64,000 nucleotides of DNA from Amycolatopsis roodepoortensis (GTDB taxonomy: Bacteria; Actinomycetota; Actinomycetes; Mycobacteriales; Pseudonocardiaceae). The notes under the pieces were generated by a model that saw nothing but the letters and a program-made list of their open reading frames with translations, had not been told where the DNA came from and made no database searches. This document shows, one piece after another, positions 7,714-15,741 of this stretch. Each line of letters starts with the position of its first letter. Position 1 is the first letter of the stretch. The stretch is from positions 2,480,001-2,544,000 of the forward strand of contig NZ_JADBEJ010000005.1 of NCBI RefSeq assembly GCF_014873915.1. The letters run 5' to 3'. The position numbers and the translations under genes are program-made.

Positions 7714-8439
7714 GTGACGTACTTCGCGGAGTTGAGCTCACCTCAGGTCGCCGCGCTCGCGTCCGACGAGCGCGTTCCCGTGCTGCTGCTGCCGGTGGGC
7801 GCCGTCGAGCCGCACGGACCGCACGCGCCGCTGGGCACCGATCCCCTGATCTCACGCGGGATGTGCGAACGCGCCGCCGCGCGGCTGGCGGGTGATCCCG
7901 GCGTCCGGGTGCTGATCCTGCCCGAGGTGCCGTACGGGGTGACGCGGTTCGCCGCCGGGTTCGCCGGCGGAATCTCGATCGGCGAAGAGACCCTGTTCGC
8001 GCTGCTGGCCGAGATCTGCGGCGCGCTCACCGAGCAGGGCCTCACGCGGATCCTGCTGGTCAACAACCATTTCGAGCCGGCGCATCTGGCGGTGCTGCGG
8101 CGCGTGGCCGAGGCGGCGGGCGTCGGCTTCGTCGACCTGGTCCGCCGCCGGTACGCCGAGCGGCTCACCGACGAGTTCCGTTCCGGCGAATGTCACGCCG
8201 GGCAGTACGAGACGTCGCTGGTGCTCGCCGACCGGCCCGACCTCGTCGACGCCGCCGTCCAGCGCGACCTGCCGCCGGTCCACGTCGACCTGGCGCGCGG
8301 CGATGCCGCGGACTTCGTCTCGGCCGGGATGACCGAGGCCTACTGCGGCACCCCCGCCCAGGCGACCGCCGATGAAGGCGAGAAGACCTTCTCGGCGCTC
8401 ACCGACATCCTGGTCGAAGCGATCCGAGACCTCGTATGA
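7714..8439 (+). CDS. Creatininase-family amidohydrolase, candidate N-formylkynurenine formamidase
   Basis: A 241-residue creatininase-superfamily metal hydrolase. The metal-binding pattern is present: E32 and H34 in VEPHGPHAPLGTD, D43, H119 and, in HAGQYETS, H161 and E166. The usual NGHGGN motif is replaced by VNNHFEPAH, so this is a divergent subgroup. The superfamily includes creatininase, the mycofactocin peptidase MftE and an archaeal formamide deformylase (ArfB). It opens an operon that is divergent from the dioxygenase-kynureninase operon, and the window holds no other formamidase, so deformylation of N-formylkynurenine is an attractive role (inference). The GTG at 7714 begins VTYFAELSSPQ; the longer upstream frame is antisense to the PaaX gene. 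Confidence 0.88.
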   Translation: MTYFAELSSPQVAALASDERVPVLLLPVGAVEPHGPHAPLGTDPLISRGMCERAAARLAGDPGVRVLILPEVPYGVTRFAAGFAGGISIGEETLFALLAEICGALTEQGLTRILLVNNHFEPAHLAVLRRVAEAAGVGFVDLVRRRYAERLTDEFRSGECHAGQYETSLVLADRPDLVDAAVQRDLPPVHVDLARGDAADFVSAGMTEAYCGTPAQATADEGEKTFSALTDILVEAIRDLV

Positions 8440-9938
8440 CCTTCAATCTGGCGACCCATTTCGTCGACCGGATCCCCGGCGGGCGGACGGCGTTGCTGTG
8501 CGGTGACGAGGAAGTCACCTACGCCGAGCTGGCGGCGCGGGTGAACCGGGCCGGGAACGTGCTGCGGGACTTGGGTGTCCGAAGTGGACAGCGGGTACTG
8601 CTGGCGCTGAACGACGGCGTCGAGTTCGTGGCCGTCTGGTACGCGGCGCAGAAGATCGGCGCGGTCACCGCCGAGGTCTATTCCTTCCTCCAGGCCAAGG
8701 ATTACGCCTACTACCTGGACTACACCGAGGCCGTCGTCGTCATCGCGGACGGCTCGACGTTGCCCGCGCTGCGGGAAGCCGGCGCGCGGAACCTGCTGGT
8801 CGTCGGCGATGTCGCGCTGGAGCCCGGCGAGCACTCGTTCGACTCGCTGGCCGCCTCGGCGTCGGCCGAACTGGAGGCCGCGCCGACCACGCTGGACGAC
8901 GTCGCGATCTGGAAGTTCACCACCGGGAGCACCGGTTCCCCCAAGGCGTGCGTCCATCCGGCGCGCAGCGCGCTGGAAAGCTTCGACCGGTACGCGCTCG
9001 GCGTGCTCGGTCTCCGCGAGGACGACCGGGTGCTGGCCGTGCCGAAGCTGTTCTTCGGCTACGCACGCGATCTGACCGCGTTGTTCCCGTTCGGCGTCGG
9101 CGCGTCCGGGATCGTGTTCCCGCAGCGCAGCACCGCCGAGCTGCTGTTCTCCCTGATCGAGCGCTATCGGCCGACGATCCTGGTGAACGTGCCGACCATG
9201 ATGAGCGCGATGATCGCCCACCCGGCGGCGTCTACTGTGGACATGAGCTCGCTCCGGCTCTCGACGTCGGCGGGCGAGGCACTGCCTTCGGAGCTGCATC
9301 GCAAGTGGGACAACGTGTTCGGGGTCCCGGTGATCGACGGGATCGGCTCGTCGGAGGCATACCATATCTATCTCTCCAACGTGCCCGGCGCGCAGCGGGT
9401 CGGCAGCCTCGGCCGCGAGGTACCCGGCTACACCGCTCGCGTTCTCGACGAGAGCGGAGATCCCTTACCGGATGGGGAGATCGGCACCCTGGAGGTGACC
9501 GGCCCGACCATCGCGCGTGAGTACTACGGCGACGCGGAGAAGACCGCGCGGATGTTCCACGGCGACACTCTGCGCACGAGCGACCTGTTCAGCCGCGACA
9601 GCGACGGGTACTTCCACCACCACGGCCGCGCCGACGACCTGCTGAAGGTGTCGGGCGTGTTCGTCGCGCCGAGCGAGATCGAAGACTGTCTCATCGGTCA
9701 TCCCGCGGTCGTCGACTGCGCGGTGCTGGGCGTGACGGTCGACGGCCTGGTCGTCCCGCGGGCGTGCGTCGTCCTGGCCGAGGGCGCTTCCGCGACGGCC
9801 GAGGAACTGAAGGACCACGCGCGCGCCCATCTGGCGAAGCACAAATACCCGCGCGAGGTGGTGTTCGTGACCGAACTCCCCCGCACCGCCAACGGAAAAC
9901 TCGATCGGCGCGCGTTGCGCCGGGTGGAGGCAGAGTGA
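8436..9938 (+). CDS. Benzoate/aminobenzoate-CoA ligase family enzyme
   Basis: An AMP-forming acyl-CoA synthetase of 500 residues, of the benzoate-CoA ligase subgroup, which activates an aromatic acid via the acyl-adenylate. It shows the P-loop-like KFTTGSTGSPKACVH (about residues 155-170), the IDGIGSSEAYHIYLSNVPG segment typical of benzoate-CoA ligases, the hinge HHHGRADDLLKVSGVFVAP and the C-terminal catalytic lysine in RTANGKLDRRALR. Its ATG overlaps the previous stop (ATGA). With kynureninase next door making anthranilate, 2-aminobenzoate is the most likely substrate; benzoate or hydroxybenzoates cannot be excluded. Confidence 0.9.
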   Translation: MTFNLATHFVDRIPGGRTALLCGDEEVTYAELAARVNRAGNVLRDLGVRSGQRVLLALNDGVEFVAVWYAAQKIGAVTAEVYSFLQAKDYAYYLDYTEAVVVIADGSTLPALREAGARNLLVVGDVALEPGEHSFDSLAASASAELEAAPTTLDDVAIWKFTTGSTGSPKACVHPARSALESFDRYALGVLGLREDDRVLAVPKLFFGYARDLTALFPFGVGASGIVFPQRSTAELLFSLIERYRPTILVNVPTMMSAMIAHPAASTVDMSSLRLSTSAGEALPSELHRKWDNVFGVPVIDGIGSSEAYHIYLSNVPGAQRVGSLGREVPGYTARVLDESGDPLPDGEIGTLEVTGPTIAREYYGDAEKTARMFHGDTLRTSDLFSRDSDGYFHHHGRADDLLKVSGVFVAPSEIEDCLIGHPAVVDCAVLGVTVDGLVVPRACVVLAEGASATAEELKDHARAHLAKHKYPREVVFVTELPRTANGKLDRRALRRVEAE

Positions 9939-10627
9939 GCAGGATCGTCGTCGTCACCGGCGGGACCCGGGGGATCGGCGCGGCCATCGCCGCACGGTTC
10001 CGGGCCGCCGGCGACAAGGTGCACGCGCCCGGCCGGGCCGACTGCGATGTCACCGACGAAGACGCCGTCGCACGGTACTTCGAAGGCCTCGGCCCGGTCG
10101 ACGTGCTGGTGAACAACGCCGGGATCTCGGCGAGCGCCCCGCTGGCGAAGACGTCACTGGAGCAGTGGCGAACCCAGATCGAGGTCAACGCGACCGGAGC
10201 TTTCCTGTGCACACGGGCGGTTCTGCCCGGGATGCGATCGCGCGACACCGGCCGGATCGTCACCGTCGCCTCGACCGCGTCGCATATCGGCTACCGCTAC
10301 ACGGCCGGGTACACCGCGTCGAAGCACGCCGCCGTCGGGCTGATGCGGGCGACCGCCGCGGAGCTGGCGGGCACCGGCGTCACCGCGAACGCCGTCTGCC
10401 CGGCCTTCGTGCGTACGGATATGACCGCCGCCTCGGTCGCCCGGATCCAGGAACGGACCGGCCGCGACGAAGCCGACGCGGAAGCCGCCCTCGCCGCCGC
10501 GTCGCCGCTCGGCCGACTGCTCGAACCCGACGAGGTCGCCCACGCGGTGACCTTCTTCGCGGCGCCCGAAGCCGCCGCGATCAACGGACAGACACTCGTC
10601 CTCGATGGAGGTGGGATCCAGTCATGA
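9935..10627 (+). CDS. SDR-family oxidoreductase (3-hydroxyacyl-CoA dehydrogenase-like)
   Basis: A classical short-chain dehydrogenase of 230 residues with the NAD(P) motif TGGTRGIG (near residues 8-15), NNAG, catalytic Ser in VASTASHIG and YTASK with the YxxxK pair, and a C-terminal NGQTLVLDGGG. The GTG start overlaps the ligase stop (GTGA). Placed between a CoA ligase and an enoyl-CoA hydratase, it most likely acts on a ring-derived hydroxyacyl- or dienoyl-CoA (inference). Confidence 0.9.
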   Translation: MSRIVVVTGGTRGIGAAIAARFRAAGDKVHAPGRADCDVTDEDAVARYFEGLGPVDVLVNNAGISASAPLAKTSLEQWRTQIEVNATGAFLCTRAVLPGMRSRDTGRIVTVASTASHIGYRYTAGYTASKHAAVGLMRATAAELAGTGVTANAVCPAFVRTDMTAASVARIQERTGRDEADAEAALAAASPLGRLLEPDEVAHAVTFFAAPEAAAINGQTLVLDGGGIQS

Positions 10628-11451
10628 GCCCGTTCCGCGCCACGCCGCCGATCACGACGGACTGGGAGCACTTCGAGTTCACCGTGGACGACGGCGTCGC
10701 CACGGTCACCCTGAACCGCCCCGACAAACTGAACGCGCTCACCTTCGACAGCTACGCGGACCTGCGCGATCTGCTGGCCGAGTTGCCGCACCGCGGCGAC
10801 GTCCGGGTGCTGGTCATCACCGGCCAGGGGCGTGGTTTCTGCTCCGGCGGCGACGTCGAAGAGATCATCGGCGAGTTGCAGAAAATGGAGTCCGCGGAAC
10901 TGCTGGAGTTCACGCGGATGACCGGCGCGGTGGTGAAGGCGCTGCGGGAGTGCCCGATCCCGGTGATCGCCGCGGTGAACGGTGTCGCGGCGGGCGCGGG
11001 TTCGGTGATCGCGCTGGCGAGCGACTTCCGGCTGCTGGCGTCGTCGGCGAAGTTCGCCTTCCTGTTCACGAAGGTGGGCCTGGCCGGTGCGGACATGGGT
11101 TCGGCGTACCTGCTGCCGCGGCTGGTGGGCCTAGGCCGGGCGACCGAGTTGCTGATGCTGGGCGACAAGATCGACGCGGCTCGCGCGGAGGCAATCGGGC
11201 TGGCCTCCCAGGTCGTTCCCGACTCCGAGTTGGCTTCTACCGCCTCTGCCTTGGCGCGGCGTCTGGCCGATGGGCCGGCGTTGGCGTACAGCACGACGAA
11301 GGTGCTGCTGACGCGTGAGCTGGACATGGATCTGGGGAGCTCCATCGAGCTGGAGGCGATCACGCAGGCATTGCTGATGACGGCGAAGGACCACGGGGAG
11401 TTCTATGCGGCCTGGACGGCTGGGCGTTCGCCCCAATGGACCGGCCGGTGA
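10624..11451 (+). CDS. Enoyl-CoA hydratase/isomerase family protein
   Basis: A crotonase-fold protein of 275 residues with LNRPDKLNALTF, the oxyanion-hole segment RGFCSGGDVEEI, the helix AAVNGVAAGAGSVIALASDFRL, and the second oxyanion loop KVGLAGADMGSAYLLPRLVG. It overlaps the SDR stop by ATGA and ends the four-gene operon begun at 7714. The combination ligase, SDR and hydratase resembles the lower part of the aerobic 2-aminobenzoyl-CoA pathway. The ring-attacking flavoenzyme (2-aminobenzoyl-CoA monooxygenase/reductase) is not in the window. Confidence 0.92.
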   Translation: MSPFRATPPITTDWEHFEFTVDDGVATVTLNRPDKLNALTFDSYADLRDLLAELPHRGDVRVLVITGQGRGFCSGGDVEEIIGELQKMESAELLEFTRMTGAVVKALRECPIPVIAAVNGVAAGAGSVIALASDFRLLASSAKFAFLFTKVGLAGADMGSAYLLPRLVGLGRATELLMLGDKIDAARAEAIGLASQVVPDSELASTASALARRLADGPALAYSTTKVLLTRELDMDLGSSIELEAITQALLMTAKDHGEFYAAWTAGRSPQWTGR

Positions 11452-11464
11452 GCTCTTCCCCCTT

Positions 11465-11488
11465 CCGCAGTTAGTCGGCTAATTGCGG
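11465..11488. repeat. Palindromic repeat, ccgcagttagtcggctaa family, copy 1
   Basis: A 24-bp imperfect palindrome (ccgcagttag, tcgg, ctaattgcgg) 13 bp after the hydratase stop. The first 18 bases are repeated exactly at 11602-11619, so the two copies form direct repeats flanking the hairpin at 11522-11568. A weaker relative lies at 22957-22974, next to the HrpA gene stop. Confidence 0.7.
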
Positions 11489-11521
11489 GGTCCCCCGGTC
11501 GTGACCGGACCGGCGAGGCCC

Positions 11522-11568
11522 GACTGTGTGGATTTCGGGACGTTGGATGACCCGAAATCCACACAGTC
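11522..11568. repeat. Hairpin of the actgtgtggattt family
   Basis: Arms 11522-11539 (gactgtgtggatttcggg) and 11551-11568 are perfect 18-bp complements around an 11-base loop. A relative with a 13-bp perfect outer stem lies at 42808-42852. Upstream of both copies is a similar ggtcgtgac sequence, so the repeated unit is longer than the hairpin. It stands between convergent genes. Confidence 0.75.
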
Positions 11569-11600
11569 CTGCGTGAAGGTACCGGTCATGCACCCAACGT

Positions 11601-11626
11601 CCCGCAGTTAGTCGGCTAACTGCGGG
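11601..11626. repeat. Palindromic repeat, ccgcagttagtcggctaa family, copy 2
   Basis: An 11-bp perfect stem (cccgcagttag at 11601-11611 with its complement at 11616-11626) around tcgg. It contains the TAA stop and last codons of the WYL regulator gene, so the protein ends PQLAD because of the repeat. Confidence 0.75.
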
Positions 11627-12567
11627 GAAGAAGCACCAGCCGCGCCCAAGAGGCGTTCGGCCAGCACCCGGCACCGCTCCCCCAGTTCCACCGGCTCGAT
11701 CACCTCGAACGCGTGCCCTAGCAGAACCACGTGCATCAGCAGGAAATCGAGATCCCCGGCCCCGCTCAGCACCTCGCACCGCGAACGCCCCCGCTCCCGC
11801 ACCACCGCCGCCGATGCCGGGATCTGCGCCCGCACAACGGGAGCGGGCGCGTGGACCAGGAATCGCGCCTGATGCCGGTAGACCCGGCTCGCGATGTTCT
11901 CCTGCACGTAGGCCGCCGCGTCGGGTGCCGGGCGCGGGCGGAAACGCCACGATCGCGCGGAGACCTCGGTCATCTTGTCGACGCGGAAGGTGCGCCAGTC
12001 GTCACGGTCGAGGTCGTAGGCGAGCAGGTACCAGCGCCGCCCGGAAGCCACCAGCCGATACGGCTCGACCCGCCGCGAAACGGAACCCGAAGACGGATAC
12101 TCGAAGCCCACCTCGACCTCGTCGCGGCAAGCGCGGGCCAGGGTCATGAGTACCTCTGGATCGATCGGCGCGCGGCTTCCGTCGAAGGCGACCACCGAGC
12201 CGGACAGCGCGCTCACCTCGTGGCGCAGCCTGGTCGGCAGCACCCGGTCGAGTTTCGTCAGCGCCCGGAGCGTGGCCTCACCGCTGCCCGCGCCGGCGAG
12301 CAGCGAGACCGCGGTGGCGATCGCCTCCTCGTCGTCCAGCAGCAGCGGAGGCATGTCGTGACCGGGCCCGAGCTGGTAGCCGCCGCCGACGCCGTTGCTG
12401 GCCTGCACCGGATACCCGAGGGCGCGCAGGCGTTCGACGTCGCGCCGGATCGTGCGCGGGGTGACGCCGAGCCGTTCGCCGAGTTCCGGGCCGGTCCACA
12501 CCGCCCGCTGTTGCAGCAGGCCGAGCAGGGTGAGTACCCGCTCGGTCGTCCCGCGCTCGTCCTCCAT
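11608..12567 (-). CDS. WYL-domain transcriptional regulator (DeoR-type HTH)
   Basis: The protein has an N-terminal HTH_11 domain (RVLTLLGLLQQRAVWTGPEL, then VTPRTIRRDVERLRALGYPV, about residues 8-55), a WYL domain near residues 130-215 (RRVEPYRLVASGRRWYLLAYD; WYL motif as WYLLAYD, then WRTFRVDKM) and a C-terminal WCX extension. WYL domains sense nucleotide-like or small ligands in regulators of DNA damage or metabolism. The start is the ATG at 12567 (MEDERGTTERVL). It is divergent from the VOC gene at 12630 and probably controls it through the dyad between them. The last five residues derive from a palindromic repeat. Confidence 0.9.
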   Translation of the reverse strand: MEDERGTTERVLTLLGLLQQRAVWTGPELGERLGVTPRTIRRDVERLRALGYPVQASNGVGGGYQLGPGHDMPPLLLDDEEAIATAVSLLAGAGSGEATLRALTKLDRVLPTRLRHEVSALSGSVVAFDGSRAPIDPEVLMTLARACRDEVEVGFEYPSSGSVSRRVEPYRLVASGRRWYLLAYDLDRDDWRTFRVDKMTEVSARSWRFRPRPAPDAAAYVQENIASRVYRHQARFLVHAPAPVVRAQIPASAAVVRERGRSRCEVLSGAGDLDFLLMHVVLLGHAFEVIEPVELGERCRVLAERLLGAAGASSPQLAD

Positions 12568-12587
12568 GTCAGACACTGTGCCAGAGA

Positions 12588-12610
12588 TAGCGGACCGATC
12601 CTGTCCGCTA
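12588..12610. promoter_or_regulatory. Inverted repeat in divergent promoter, candidate WYL-regulator operator
   Basis: tagcggac (12588-12595) and gtccgcta (12603-12610) form an 8-bp dyad in the 62-bp gap between the regulator and the VOC gene. The flanking 9-mer catgtcaga is also repeated (12565-12573 and 12613-12621). Confidence 0.5.
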
Positions 12611-12629
12611 GGCATGTCAGAGTGGTCCC

Positions 12630-13100
12630 ATGAACCGCAAGAGCCGCGAATTCCAGGTCAGCTTCGACGCCCTCGACCCGAAAGCCCTCTCGATCTTCTG
12701 GCGCGACGCCCTTGGCTACGTCCACCCCGGCCCTCCCGGGGTGGAGGTGCCCGAAGGCACCGACCCGCTGGACGCGTGGGCCGAGTTCCTCGAACGGGTC
12801 GGAGTGCCCGAGGATCAGCGCAACACCCGCTCCGCCCTCGAAGACCCGGACGGCGAAGGGCCGCGGATCTTCTTCCAGCAGGTCCCCGAGGACAAGATCG
12901 CGAAGAACCGCGTCCACCTCGACCTGCGCGCCGCTCCCGGACTGGAGGGAGACGAGCGCATGGCGGCGCTCGAAGCCGAGTGCGACAGGCTCGTCGCCCT
13001 CGGGGCGAAGCGGATTCAGCGCTTCGAGCCCGAGGAGCCGCTGAGCCTCGGCTTCATCGTGATGAACGACCCGGAGGGCAACGAATTCTGCCTAGACTGA
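12630..13100 (+). CDS. VOC-family (glyoxalase/bleomycin-resistance fold) protein
   Basis: The 156-residue protein has the repeated beta-alpha-beta-beta-beta pattern of the vicinal-oxygen-chelate fold: FQVSFDALDPKALSIFWRDALGY at the N-terminus and HLDLRAAPG, LVALGAKRI and GFIVMNDPEGNEFCLD in the second half. Such proteins are dioxygenases, lyases or drug-binding proteins; the specific role cannot be told. It is divergent from the WYL regulator. Its last nine bases overlap the end of the convergent SMP-30 gene. Confidence 0.88.
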   Translation: MNRKSREFQVSFDALDPKALSIFWRDALGYVHPGPPGVEVPEGTDPLDAWAEFLERVGVPEDQRNTRSALEDPDGEGPRIFFQQVPEDKIAKNRVHLDLRAAPGLEGDERMAALEAECDRLVALGAKRIQRFEPEEPLSLGFIVMNDPEGNEFCLD

Positions 13101-14009
13101 CGTCACGGCGATCGCGTTGTCCTCCAGCGAGCCGAAGTAGAGGGTCCCGGCCCGCTCGCGGACGCCGACGAGCACATGGAACCCGTCGATCTCCCCGCGC
13201 AGTTCGTGGACGAGCTTCCCGTCCGGAGTCACGCCTCGCACCCCGCATTCCCGAGCGGGTGCGGGCTGCAGGGCCGTCGGCAGCGCCCGGACTCCGGCCC
13301 GCAGGGGCGCGGGGAGCTTCTGCACCAGGGAAAGCGCGGGGACCTTCGGGCTCGCCACGGTGATCCAGATCAGCCCGTCGCTGCCGGTCGAGATGTTGTC
13401 GGGGTAGCCCCACAGGTCGTCGACGAGGTAATCCCGCGTCCCCGCCTTGTCGCCGGTGAGCCACACGCGCGCGACCCGGTAGGCGCCGGTCTCGGCGACG
13501 GCCACATAGGACTCGTCGGGCGGCAGCGCGACACCGTTGGCGAACTGGAAACCGTCCGCGAGCTGCTCGATCTTGCCGTCCGGCGTGCGGCGCAGGAGCC
13601 GTCCGCCGCCGGTCTGCTCGATCAGGTCGTCCCGCCATTTCTCGATGCCGAAGCGGCGCGACGAGTCGGTGAAGTACACCGTGCCGTCGGAGGCGACGGC
13701 GGCGTTGTTGCAGAACACGAAATCGAGCCCCACCGCCGAAGTCGCCAAGGTGGTCACGGGGCCGCCCGCGAGCGGCATGGTGAGCAGGCCGGCCTTGGCG
13801 TCGCAGATCAGGAGGTCTTCGCCGTAGAACTCCAGCCCCAGCGGACGGCCGCCGGTGTCGCCGAGGACGTCGATCCGCCTGCCGTCCGGCGTGACGCGCA
13901 GGATCCGCCCGTCGTCGACGCCGGTGTAGATCCGCCCCTGGTCGTCGACCACGACGTCCTCGGGACCGTGCCCGTTGACCGGGATGACCGTGACCTCGCC
14001 GAACGCCAT
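13092..14009 (-). CDS. SMP-30/gluconolactonase/strictosidine-synthase-like beta-propeller protein
   Basis: A six-bladed propeller protein of 305 residues. Repeated blade motifs are visible: GPEDVVVDDQGRIYTG, RPLGLEFYGEDLLICDA, NNAAVASDGTVYFTDSS, FANGVALPPDESYVAVAE and PDNISTGSDGLIWITVA. The family hydrolyses lactones or, in plants, performs strictosidine condensation; bacterial members are usually lactonases. No signal peptide is seen. It is followed (11 bp upstream on the same strand) by a phosphoglycerate-mutase-like gene and so ends a probable four-gene operon 16490 to 13092. Confidence 0.88.
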   Translation of the reverse strand: MAFGEVTVIPVNGHGPEDVVVDDQGRIYTGVDDGRILRVTPDGRRIDVLGDTGGRPLGLEFYGEDLLICDAKAGLLTMPLAGGPVTTLATSAVGLDFVFCNNAAVASDGTVYFTDSSRRFGIEKWRDDLIEQTGGGRLLRRTPDGKIEQLADGFQFANGVALPPDESYVAVAETGAYRVARVWLTGDKAGTRDYLVDDLWGYPDNISTGSDGLIWITVASPKVPALSLVQKLPAPLRAGVRALPTALQPAPARECGVRGVTPDGKLVHELRGEIDGFHVLVGVRERAGTLYFGSLEDNAIAVTSV

Positions 14010-14019
14010 CGCGTGTCTC

Positions 14020-14676
14020 CTACCGATAAGTGAGCAGTTGTGCGGCTTCCGCCTCGAAATGCGGATGTTCGTTGAACGACAACATGGTCACCCCGCCGCG
14101 GCCGGACACGAGTTTGGTGATGCCCGCGTTCACGGTGACCCGGTTCAGCTTCAGCAGCCCCGCTTCCGGCGTGCCCATGAGCGCGCCGCAGACCGTCGCG
14201 ATCACGCCGCCGGAGCTGAAGACCACGGCGTACTCGCCCTTGCCCAGCGACGCCACGACGTCGGCCAGCGCACCCTTCACCCGCTCCAGGAACTGGGGCC
14301 AGGTCTCGGCGCACGGACCCGAAGCGCCCGCCGAGACCCACGCGTTCAAGGCACCGTCCAAAGCGGCCTGATACGCCCGCGAATCGGTCTGCTGGACACC
14401 GGCGGCGTGGTGTTTCGCGATGTCGACGTGGTCGTACTCGTTCCACCGCTCGTCCTCGACGACGGCGATCCCGGAGCCGAGCACCTTCAACGCCGTCGCG
14501 GCCGTGTCCCGTTGGCGGGCAAGGGAACCCGATCGCGCCTGGGTGAACTCGACGCCGCGCCTGAGCAGTTCCTCACCGACCACAGTGGACTGTTCGAAGC
14601 CGCGGGGCGAGAGCTGGTCGTAGTTCGCCGCGCCGAACGAAGCCTGCCCGTGCCGGACCAGGTAGATCGCACCCAT
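14020..14676 (-). CDS. Histidine phosphatase superfamily protein
   Basis: A phosphoglycerate-mutase-type phosphatase of 218 residues with the catalytic LVRHGQASFG at residues 6-15 and LSPRGFEQS. The second RH-type site is less clear (SGSLARQRDTA), and the second catalytic histidine is not obvious: the usual GH near the C-terminus reads VVFSSGGVIAT here. It ends just before the SMP-30 gene and starts one base before the stop of the phosphotransferase-like gene. Substrate unknown. Confidence 0.88.
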   Translation of the reverse strand: MGAIYLVRHGQASFGAANYDQLSPRGFEQSTVVGEELLRRGVEFTQARSGSLARQRDTAATALKVLGSGIAVVEDERWNEYDHVDIAKHHAAGVQQTDSRAYQAALDGALNAWVSAGASGPCAETWPQFLERVKGALADVVASLGKGEYAVVFSSGGVIATVCGALMGTPEAGLLKLNRVTVNAGITKLVSGRGGVTMLSFNEHPHFEAEAAQLLTYR

Positions 14677-15741
14677 CTACGCGGTTCCTCCTCCGATGAT
14701 CCGGCGGCAGCGCCCGTCGAGGTAGCCGACGAACTGCCACAGCTCCTTCAACGCCGGATTGGTCGTCTGCCCCGCGTGGTAGCGGTAGTAGATCTGCTGG
14801 ATCACCACCGCGAGCCGGAACAGGCCGTACACCTCGTAAAACGTCCAGTCGCCGATTTCGAGGCCGGACCGTTCCGCGTACCGCCGCACGAACTCCTCAC
14901 GCGTGTACATCCCCGGCACGTGTGTCGGCTGACGGCGGCTGAGCTTCATGACGTCGTCATCGTCGTCCTGCACCCAGTACGCCAGGGTGCTGCCCAGTTC
15001 CATCAGCGGATCGCCGAGGGTGGCCATCTCCCAGTCGAGCACGCCGACGATGTCGAGTGCGTCGTCGAGCACCAGATTGTCGAGGCGGTAGTCGTTGTGG
15101 ATCAGGCAGATCTTGACCTCGGTCGGCTGATTGTCCTTCAGCCACGCCATGACCTCGGCGCAGTCCGGGACGTTCTCCGTGCGCGCCTTGAGGAACCGCT
15201 CCGACCAGCCGCGCACCTGACGCTCGACGTAGCCGGCGCCCTTGCCGAGATCGGTCAGCCCGGCGGCCTCGACGTCGACGGCGTGCAGTTCCACCAGTCT
15301 GTCGACGACCTTGCCGCACAGCTCCCGCGCGCCCTCCGGCGGCAGGTCGAGGCCGGCTGGCAGATCTCCGCGCAGGATCAGGCCTTCGAGCCGTTCCATC
15401 ACGTAGAAGTCGCCGCCGAGCACGGTTTCGTCGTCGCAGAAGGCGAGAACCTCGGGCACGTATGGGAAAACGGGCCGCAACCCCTGCTGGACCCGGAACT
15501 CGCGGCGCATGTCGTGCGCGGAGGCGGCCTTGTGCCCGAGCGGCGGGCGCCGCAGGATCAGCTCGCGATCCGGGTAGGTCAGCAGGTACGTGAGATTCGA
15601 GGCGCCACCGGGGAACTGGCGGACCTCGGGCGGCACGTCACCCAGCCCGGGCACGCGTCCGGCCAGCCAGGCGTGCACCGCGGCCGGGTCGAACGAGTCC
15701 TCTCCGCGTACCTCGACGGTCTTGTCCGCGGCGACCGTCAT
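14677..15741 (-). CDS. APH-fold phosphotransferase (acyl-CoA dehydrogenase-associated type)
   Basis: The protein kinase-like fold of 354 residues has FPGGASNLTYLLTYPDRELILRRPP at the N-lobe (split over residues 45-70), the catalytic loop LIHNDYRLDNLVLD and the metal-binding GVLDWEMATLGDPLMELG. This type resembles ACAD10/11 kinase domains and is often found beside acyl-CoA dehydrogenases and SDRs in actinobacteria, where it is thought to phosphorylate hydroxyacyl groups. The ATG at 15741 overlaps the SDR stop (ATGA), whereas the longer open frame reads through the SDR gene. Confidence 0.88.
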   Translation of the reverse strand: MTVAADKTVEVRGEDSFDPAAVHAWLAGRVPGLGDVPPEVRQFPGGASNLTYLLTYPDRELILRRPPLGHKAASAHDMRREFRVQQGLRPVFPYVPEVLAFCDDETVLGGDFYVMERLEGLILRGDLPAGLDLPPEGARELCGKVVDRLVELHAVDVEAAGLTDLGKGAGYVERQVRGWSERFLKARTENVPDCAEVMAWLKDNQPTEVKICLIHNDYRLDNLVLDDALDIVGVLDWEMATLGDPLMELGSTLAYWVQDDDDDVMKLSRRQPTHVPGMYTREEFVRRYAERSGLEIGDWTFYEVYGLFRLAVVIQQIYYRYHAGQTTNPALKELWQFVGYLDGRCRRIIGGGTA

